Below are positions 57,300-64,000 of a DNA stretch of 64,000 bases, one piece after another. The first letter of the stretch is position 1, and every line of letters begins with the position of its first letter. A model generated the notes under the pieces. The model saw only the letters and a program-made list of their open reading frames with translations, ran no database searches and was not told where the DNA came from. The stretch is from positions 39,416,985 to 39,480,984 of the forward strand of contig NC_057919.1 in NCBI RefSeq assembly GCF_018873765.1, read 5' to 3'. The position numbers were made by a program, and so were the translations under genes. This DNA is from Telopea speciosissima (lineage: Eukaryota; Streptophyta; Magnoliopsida; Proteales; Proteaceae).

Positions 57300-59003
57300 T
57301 GTTTGAGTTAAAATAAAACCGCAAGCGTACGGGTCAATCGTAGCTACGGGTCGAACATGAGGAGATATACGCCACTCTATTTAACTAACTTACAAGTAAT
57401 GCAAAGTGAACCAAATTAAAGTGTTAAATTAAACTAATTAAACTAACGAAAATCATTGCATCCTAACTTATAAGTATCTAACAAAATTAAGGGATTAGCG
57501 GCGTCCTAACACATGAGCATCTAACCTATCAAACTAAAGCGAATTGAAAGGAATAAAAATTCAGCCACACATACTAACCACATAAAAAGAAATAAGGGAA
57601 TAAAAATGCATCCATAAACCACAACCATATAAAATTAAAATAAAAGAAATAGAGGGGGAAGAAGAAGAAGATAGAGAGAGATAGAGGAGATGGAGAATGA
57701 GATTGAGAGTTTAGATAGTAAAACCTAGATGTGCTTGTATGAATGTAATTGAAAAACTCGAATACTTGCATAAACTTACCATGGCCTCCTCTTCTAAATC
57801 TTCAAGTCTTGTCATCAACTTAAGAAATTAGACTAGAAGGCTTAAAACCTAAACTAGAATTAAGAAATTACAACCCAATTGAAGACTTAAATTGAAATTA
57901 AAGTATAAACTAAACCTATTATAACCATTAAATGAAAATAAAAAAAAGCAAACTAGAACTTAGAAAAGCCAAAAATCACAAATTAGAAGGAGAAGAAGAG
58001 AAGAAATTTCACTAAGTGAATGAGCAATTTTTACAAGAGAGGTAGGGGGTATTTATAGGTGGAAGAGAGGAGAAGAGAGAAGATGGAAGTGTAGGAGAAA
58101 TATTCCCTAAAAAAAGAGAATATTCTCTTCTCTTTCCTATTTTACAATGCCTTGAATCCTAAGAAAAAAGAAAAAAAATAGAAAGAAGAAGAAGAGAAGA
58201 TTGTTTACATAGACCTTCTATTTCTAGAAAAGTAAACTTCTAATTCTAACAAGTGCTTCCTTTTCTTTGTAGATATCTTCTCCAAGCAATAAAATCAAAG
58301 CATCTTTGAATTTTCAACCTTCCATAGATGAGAAAATATAAATCTATCTCAAGTAGAATTTCAGAAGTGCCCTTGAGAAGTTGGAGGAGAGAGAGAGTAA
58401 GGGTGATGACTAGGATTCCTTCAAGAATAAATTAAATACCCATTCTGTCCTTCAGAAAATGAGGAGCATGGGGTGCTTATATAGGCCTCACCATTGTGTT
58501 CTTTGCGAATAATCACCCAAAATAGACCCAAATTTCGTCCAATTTGGAGTTCGGGAGCCCAAGATATCTAAAGTTGAAGTTGGACCGTCCAGAGCCCTCC
58601 AAATGAAATCTTTTAGGTACAAGAAATATAACTTCTGGTTATTGTGTTAAGGCCCCTGGAATCCAAACTTTCGCTTCACTTTGTCCCCGGCCGACTGTCA
58701 ATAATTATAAATAAACCCCTATTGACCATTTTCGCGCTTCGTTACGGAAACGGCCGTAACTTCTTCGTTTCAACTTGGAATCAAGTGCCGTATGAACCAT
58801 TGCAAAGCTGACTCGATGGGCTACGTATCCAAGCCATTAACACCTCTAAACAGCTCAAAAACATTTCCTTAGCATCATCTCCTCCATTTTTACAAGAATT
58901 CACCTAAAACCTAAAAAACACAAGAAAGCACCGAGTAACTCTGTCCAATGTGGTAAAATGTATGCTTTATGCCTTAAGATTTCACACATAAATGTGCTCA
59001 TCA
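57300..59003 (-). mobile_element. 3' LTR of an Athila-type gypsy element
   Basis: On the minus strand it begins TGATGAGCACATTTATGTG at 59003, right after a TGTGGGGGAATC polypurine tract. It ends TTTTAACTCAAACA at 57300. The start motif is typical of Athila/Tat LTRs. Length is 1,704 bp. The 5 bp to its left, ATGCG, are the predicted target duplication. Confidence 0.8.
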
Positions 59004-60170
59004 GATTCCCCCACACTTGAACGTTACTTATCCTCATGTAAAGCAAAAGATAAACTAACCTAGAATGCAAAAAAAATCCTAACTCACTTTCGTAGGAATC
59101 ACGGTTGCACTTAGCATGTGCAACAAGCCTTTCAACCCCTAGGTTACCCCTAGTGGACGAATTGTGTCTCGTGGGTGTTTGCAGTGAATATGCACCCAAA
59201 ATTCAATAAATCAAAAAGAATGATGTAAATTTTTCTCATGGCATAAGTAAGATAGGGCACACAATCTCAAAGGAATACTCAACTAATGATTAAGGAGCCA
59301 AAGGTTCCCCCACACTTGAATTTTATCACCCCACATCAATTCAAGTAACAAGCATGCATCAAGGTCAAGGGATCTCCTCATATTTTTTGAACACTACTCA
59401 CCTTCAAGTAAACCACTCATAGCATTGATGGAACCAAAGACTTAGGCATTGAGTATTTTTGACCATACTTTCTTTTCCAAGCATTAAGGCAAAAGCTTTT
59501 TTTTTTTTTTTTCAACAACAAACTCTTTTTCTACTCTACTACTATTCTCTGAATGACATGGTGGAGCATACACCAGACACCCAAATACTTGGTAGCTTTG
59601 CTTTTTGCATGTATCCATAAGACATTGAGACATTGATGCAAGAGTTTTTTTTTTTTTTTTTGAGTTTCCTTCCAAGGAATTTCGATCAAGTCACCCTGCT
59701 TCATGAGGCACAGTGCCCTGTCTAGTCCCAAGGAATTCCACTTTCCTTTCTGTTTCTCTTTTTTTTTTTTTTTCATTTACTTTCACTTTCATGCCTTGCC
59801 ACAAACAAATTGGTCTCAACTACTAGCCAAAAGATCAAAGAGGTCCATAAACACATAGAGGAATCTAACCATCACATGAAGTAGCACTCATATTTTCAAA
59901 CTCAATCCCCATCACCGGATACAAACCAACTACCATCCTTGAAAAGGGATTTTTTTATTATTTCGCATGCTAGGGCACCTAATTCCCTCTCACTCTCGCT
60001 TTGCAAATCGAAGAGACTTATGCACATAACCAAAAACTATCACCACAATCAAAATTCACAATTAAAGTCCAACGCACCCCCCCCACACTTAATTCATGCA
60101 GTGTCCTCAATGCATGCAAAAAAGAAAGAATAAGGATAAGGGAGGGGATACATACTAGGATATCAGGGGT
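59004..60170 (-). mobile_element. Athila 3' untranslated spacer
   Basis: Lies between the end of pol and the LTR. It has repeated purine-rich tracts (minus strand AAGTGTGGGGG at about 59009, 59310 and 60085) and three long T runs. No gene is recognised. Such long 3' spacers are usual in Athila elements. Confidence 0.6.
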
Positions 60171-60171
60171 C

Positions 60172-60696
60172 AAGGTAAAAAGGCTCATGGAGATCCATGA
60201 CCTCTTCTTCAACTGGAGTAGGCATTTCTATGTACGGCTTCAATCTTTGGCCATTGACCTTGAAAGTAGCTCCTGTACTTGGATTGAGGACTTAAACAGC
60301 CCCATGAGGATAAGCTTTTTGAACAATATAGGGGCCATCCCATCTAGAACGTAGCTTACCTGGAAAGATATGCAAACGAGAATTGTACAGCAAAACTTTT
60401 TGGCCTACCTCAAAAGATTTTCTCAAAATGTGCCTATCATGAAAAGCCTTGGTTTTTTCCTTGTAAATCCGGGCATTCTCATATGCCTCATTCCTAAGCT
60501 CTTCCAACTCAGATAGTTGGAGTTTCCTATGGGCACCTGCAGTGGGTAGGTCAAAGTTAAGCTTCTTGATAGCCCAAAAGGCCTTGTGCTCAATCTCTAC
60601 AGGTAAGTGACATGCCTTTTCATACACCAGACGGTACGGAGATTGACCAAGATCGGTCTTGAAGGCTGTCCTATGGGTCCACAACGCATCTACCAA
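60172..60696 (-). pseudogene. Athila integrase C-terminal region
   Basis: Minus strand: [60 protein letters not shown] and [17 protein letters not shown], then [15 protein letters not shown]. This is the conserved Athila/Tat integrase end. A TAA at about 60292 stops it. Reading on (LNPSTGATFKVNGQRLKPY) completes the usual terminus. Confidence 0.9.
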
Positions 60697-60786
60697 CCGG
60701 TTAGACCAATCCTTGCGGTTCGGGTTGATGGTTTTCTCAAGAATTTGCTTGATCTGCCTATTTGAAACCTCAACCTGGCCACTGGT

Positions 60787-61530
60787 CTAGGGATGGTAGG
60801 GTGTGACCAACTTATGGATGACACCATACTTTCTCATGAGGGCCTCAAAAGGCCGATTACAAAAATGCTTGCCCCGATCACTAATGATAGCCCAGGGAGT
60901 ACCAAAACGGAAGAAGATGTTCTCCTTAAGAAATTTCACAACTACCTTGTGGTCATTGGTCTTACAAGCAACTGCCTCAATCCATTTGGACACATAGTCC
61001 ACAACAAGTAATATGTATAGGTTACCAAAAGAGTTAGGGAAAGGCCCCATGAAATCAATACCCCATACATCAAACACCCCAACCACCAGAATTGGGTTGA
61101 GGGGTATCATATTTCTCTTAGTAAGACGCCCTAAGGATTGGCATGAAGAATATGCCTTGCAATAAGTAAAAGCGTCTTTAAACAGACTAGGCCAATAAAA
61201 TCCACACTGTAAAACCTTGGCCGCAGTCTTATTAGGCCCAAAATGGCCTCCACAAGCCTGATCATGGAAAAAAGATAAGACAGATTGTTGCTCATGATCA
61301 AGGACACATCTCTGGATTACTTGATCCGGGCAGGTCTTAAAAAGATAAGGATCATCCCAAAAGAAATACTTAACTTGTGAAAAGAAACGATTCTTATCTT
61401 GGGTGGACCAATGTGCAGGTGTCACACCCGTAACCAGATAATTAACAATGTCAGCAAACCAAGGTTCACTAGACACTGCCATCAAATACTCATCAGGAAA
61501 ACTCTCATTGATTGGAGAATCAACAGTCAA
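60787..61530 (-). pseudogene. Athila integrase zinc and catalytic core
   Basis: Minus strand: HDQACGGHFGPNKTAAKVLQ and CKAYSSCQSLG (HHCC finger, one Cys context altered), then WGIDFMGPFPNS (first D) and IISDRGKHFCNRPF (second D). A stop follows at 60787 just after LVTPYHP, where Gln is expected before [13 protein letters not shown] (the E region). Integrase inserts the cDNA copy; this one is broken. Confidence 0.9.
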
Positions 61531-61608
61531 GAAATTAGGCAGCCGGGATAGATGGTCTGCAACTAAATTTTCACACCCTTTCTTATCCCTAATTTTAAGA
61601 TCAAATTA

Positions 61609-62178
61609 TTATAACAAAAGGACCCACCTAATGAGGTGAGCCTTGGCATCTTTCTTCTGCACATGATATTTTATAGCTGCATGGTTAGTATAAATAATCA
61701 CATGTGATCCAACCAAGTAGGACCTAAACTTCTCTAAAGCAAACACAACAGCTAAAAATTCTTTCTCAGTGGTGGTATAATTAAGCTGTGGATCATAAAG
61801 AGTTCGACTTGCATAATAAATCACATGGGGCAATTTGTTGATTCTTGGCCCAAGAACAGCCCCTATAGCAAAATCAGAGGCATCACATATAAGCTCAAAT
61901 GAAACTGTCCAATTTGGAGTTTGAATAATGGGGGCTGAGGTCAAAGATCTTTTCAATTGCTCAAAACTATCATGACACTCAGAAGAGAAATCAAATGGAT
62001 AGTCCTTTGCCAAAAGAGAAGTGAGAGGTCTAGCTATCTGGCTAAAGTCCTTAATGAATCTCCTGTAAAAACCTGCATGGCCAAGAAAAGATCTAATGTC
62101 CTTCACACTCTTGGGTGGTTGTAAATTGGCAATAAGGTCCACCTTAGATCTATCAACCTTGATCCCTTCTTTGGACAC
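61609..62178 (-). pseudogene. Athila reverse transcriptase thumb and RNase H
   Basis: Minus strand: [40 protein letters not shown], then RNase H residues in [38 protein letters not shown] and [12 protein letters not shown]. The frame breaks at 61609 before the expected DRKGCEN end, which can be read in another frame to about 61,560. Confidence 0.9.
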
Positions 62179-62199
62179 AATGTGACCAAGAACTATGCC

Positions 62200-62451
62200 T
62201 TACTTTACCATGAAGTGGCACTTCTCCCAATTCAGGACCAAGTTCTTTTCTATGCATCTTTTAAGAACCAAAGAGAGATGATGCAAGCAATTAGAAAAAG
62301 TAGAGCCGTGAATAGAAAAATCATCCATAAACACCTCTAGGAAGTGCTCTACCATATCAGAAAAGATACTCATCATGCACCTTTGGAATATAGCAGGGGC
62401 ATTGCAAAGCCCAAAAGGCATACGCGGTAAGCAAAGGTTCCATAAGGGCAT
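62200..62451 (-). pseudogene. Athila reverse transcriptase palm with FMDDF
   Basis: Minus strand: RMPFGLCNAPAIFQRCMMSI and EVFMDDFSIHGSTF, holding the catalytic DD pair in the Athila variant F-M-D-D. It ends FMVK then a stop, where the family continues without a break to the thumb. Confidence 0.9.
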
Positions 62452-62468
62452 GTGAAAGTGGTCTTGTG

Positions 62469-63705
62469 TTAGTCCTCTAGAGCAATAGGAATTTGGTCAT
62501 CAAGAAAACAATAATATTCATGACTAGCTAGTCTCTCTAATATCTGATCAATAAAAGGCAAGGGGAAGTGGTCCTTCCAAGTTGTCGCATTCAATTTCCT
62601 ATAGTCAATGCACACTCTCCATCCCGTTTGGATACGGGTTGGAATCAACTCATTATTGGCATTCTCAACTACAGTGACTCCTCCTTTCTTAGGCACAACC
62701 TGCACAGGACTCACCCATTGGCTATCAGAAATAGGATAAATGATACCATGATCCAAGCATTTTAGGATCTCTTTCTTGATTGCCTCTTTCATTACAGGAT
62801 TAGCCCTCTTTTGGGGTTTCCTAGAAGGTTTAGAACTCTCCATCAGATGTATATGTTGTTGAACAATAGAGGGGCTAATACCTTTGATGTCAGACATGGT
62901 CCAACCTATGGCTTCCTTATGGTCCTTTAGAAGCTTAATCAACAACTCTTCTTCCTGAATAGAAGTCAAATCAGAAGCAATAATAACAGGAAGAGTATGA
63001 TCATGTCCAAAGAAGGCATACTTGAGGTTGGAGGGCAATGCCTTCAACTCTAATGTGGGGGGCTCAATAATAGAGGATTTGGGAATGGAAGTAGATAGGA
63101 GTCCAAGGGGCTCTAAAGGTGGTTGGATGCTCCAGACCTCAGATAAAGGGGTATCATCAACACCCTCCAATTCCTGCATACATTCTTGAAATCCTGAATC
63201 AAAATCAATCTTAAAGAACGTATCAATATCATCGGAAAATCCTTGAAGCATATGCACCTCGTCATCCATATCAGGCTGCTTGTCCAACCTAAACACATTG
63301 AAGTCAACAGAAGTATTGCCAAAAGATAATTTCATGAGACCATTCTTGCAATTGATTAAAGCATTACTGGTAGCTAGGAATGGCCTACCCAAGATGATAG
63401 GGATTTGGTCCTTGAAGTTGGCAGTAAGTTGGGTATCTAAAACAATAAAGTCCACAGGAAAAATAAATTCCCCAACCTTCAACAGGACATCCTCAATCAT
63501 TCCCTTAGGAACTTTAACCGATCGATCTGCAAGCTGAAGAGTGATTTTGGTGGGTTTCAGTTCTCCCAATCCCAGTTGTTGGTAGACATAAAAGGGTAAG
63601 AGGTTCACACTTACACCAAGGTCCAATAAGGCATGATCAATAGTAGTATTGCCTATAGTGCAAGAGATGGTGGGGCTACCAGGATCCTTGTACTTGGCTG
63701 CTACT
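62469..63705 (-). pseudogene. Athila protease and N-terminal reverse transcriptase
   Basis: Minus strand: LDLGVSVNLLPFYVYQQLGL (protease; Gly takes the place after D-L) and IILGRPFLATSNALINCKNG. An acidic linker follows, then the reverse transcriptase fingers WVSPVQVVPKKGGVTVV, GWRVCIDYRKLNATTWKDHF and LERLASHEYYCFLD. About six residues including the catalytic-loop GYSGY are deleted after CFLD, and a stop follows IALED. The element could not have copied itself in this state. Confidence 0.9.
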
Positions 63706-63707
63706 GG

Positions 63708-64000
63708 CTACGAGATGAGAGAACTGATGTTAGCAGTCAAGAATACCTTTTTGGGCACGTTAGTGGTCCGCTTTTGGATGCATAAGTCTTTGAGGACTTT
63801 AGCATAAGCGGGGATCTGGGCAATGTCATCCAACAAAGGGATATTCACCTGAACCTGTTTGAACACATCCAATATTTTCTCCACAGAAGGAGATTTCTTG
63901 CTAACCAACCTATTTGGGAAAGGGGCAGGTGGGGTATAAATTCTTCCAGGGTTGGGCTTTTTAACTTCCTCAACAGAATCCTCTTTGGTTTCCTCAATCG
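63708..64000 (-). pseudogene. Athila gag, C-terminal end (runs off the window)
   Basis: Minus strand: KSPSVEKILDVFKQVQVNIP, LLDDIAQIPAYAKVLKDLC and TNVPKKVFLTANISSLIS, the end of Athila gag before the protease. A stop at 63708 replaces the usual read-through into PVAAKYKDPGSPTI. The remainder of gag, the 5' LTR and the target site lie beyond 64000. Confidence 0.85.

Noticed and set aside
57574..57771. Minus-strand 65-residue hydrophobic protein
   Set aside because: Lies inside the Athila LTR and has low-complexity Phe/Leu content.

Overview
The window looks like nuclear DNA of a flowering plant with a large, transposon-rich genome. It has a spliced SBP-box transcription factor with a miR156 target site, and LTR retrotransposons of the Ty1/copia and Ty3/gypsy (chromovirus and Athila) types. 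It also has plant L1 and RTE LINEs, an Au-type SINE, a TRIM and several hAT-type elements. The species cannot be named from this sequence.

The only host gene I can support is on the + strand and spans most of the window. It is an SPL gene of the SPL2/10/11-like type. Exon 1 is 4517-5181, exon 2 is 5477-5613 and the last exon is 42058-42398. The splice phases agree and give a 380-residue protein with a complete two-zinc-finger SBP domain. The second intron is 36,444 bp and is packed with nested transposons. The segment this family usually has between the SBP domain and the miR156 site is not visible in that intron.

Layout: 1-704 is probably a chromovirus-type LTR edge. 1276-1985 is a run of extreme homopolymers, probably an assembly or consensus fault. 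1986-5613 holds the SPL promoter, leader and first two exons. 5614-42057 is the giant intron. In order it holds: an unassigned retroelement-like reading frame; a Mutator-like element; a gypsy integrase remnant between two inverted LTRs, the right one carrying two hAT MITEs; a truncated copia; an Au SINE; a 5.4 kb copia with LTRs, PBS and target duplication but a wrecked coding region; an RTE LINE; two related hAT-like elements; a fold-back element with a nested MITE; a complete 314 bp TRIM; and smaller MITEs. 42399-47800 has the gene's 3' side, hairpin elements, and a 1.5 kb hAT-type element with an exact 8 bp target duplication that carries pieces of a ribosomal protein eS7 gene and an R2R3-MYB gene. 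48-55 kb holds a decayed plant-mobile-domain gene. 55.4-64 kb holds a copia gag relic, an L1 LINE, and an Athila element on the minus strand inserted into that LINE and running off the right edge.

No CRISPR, operon or cellular RNA gene is present. The novelty candidates are the gene-capturing hAT element, the MITE family proven by target duplications and an empty site, the TRIM, the fold-back element, and the very long SPL intron with its apparently missing exon.
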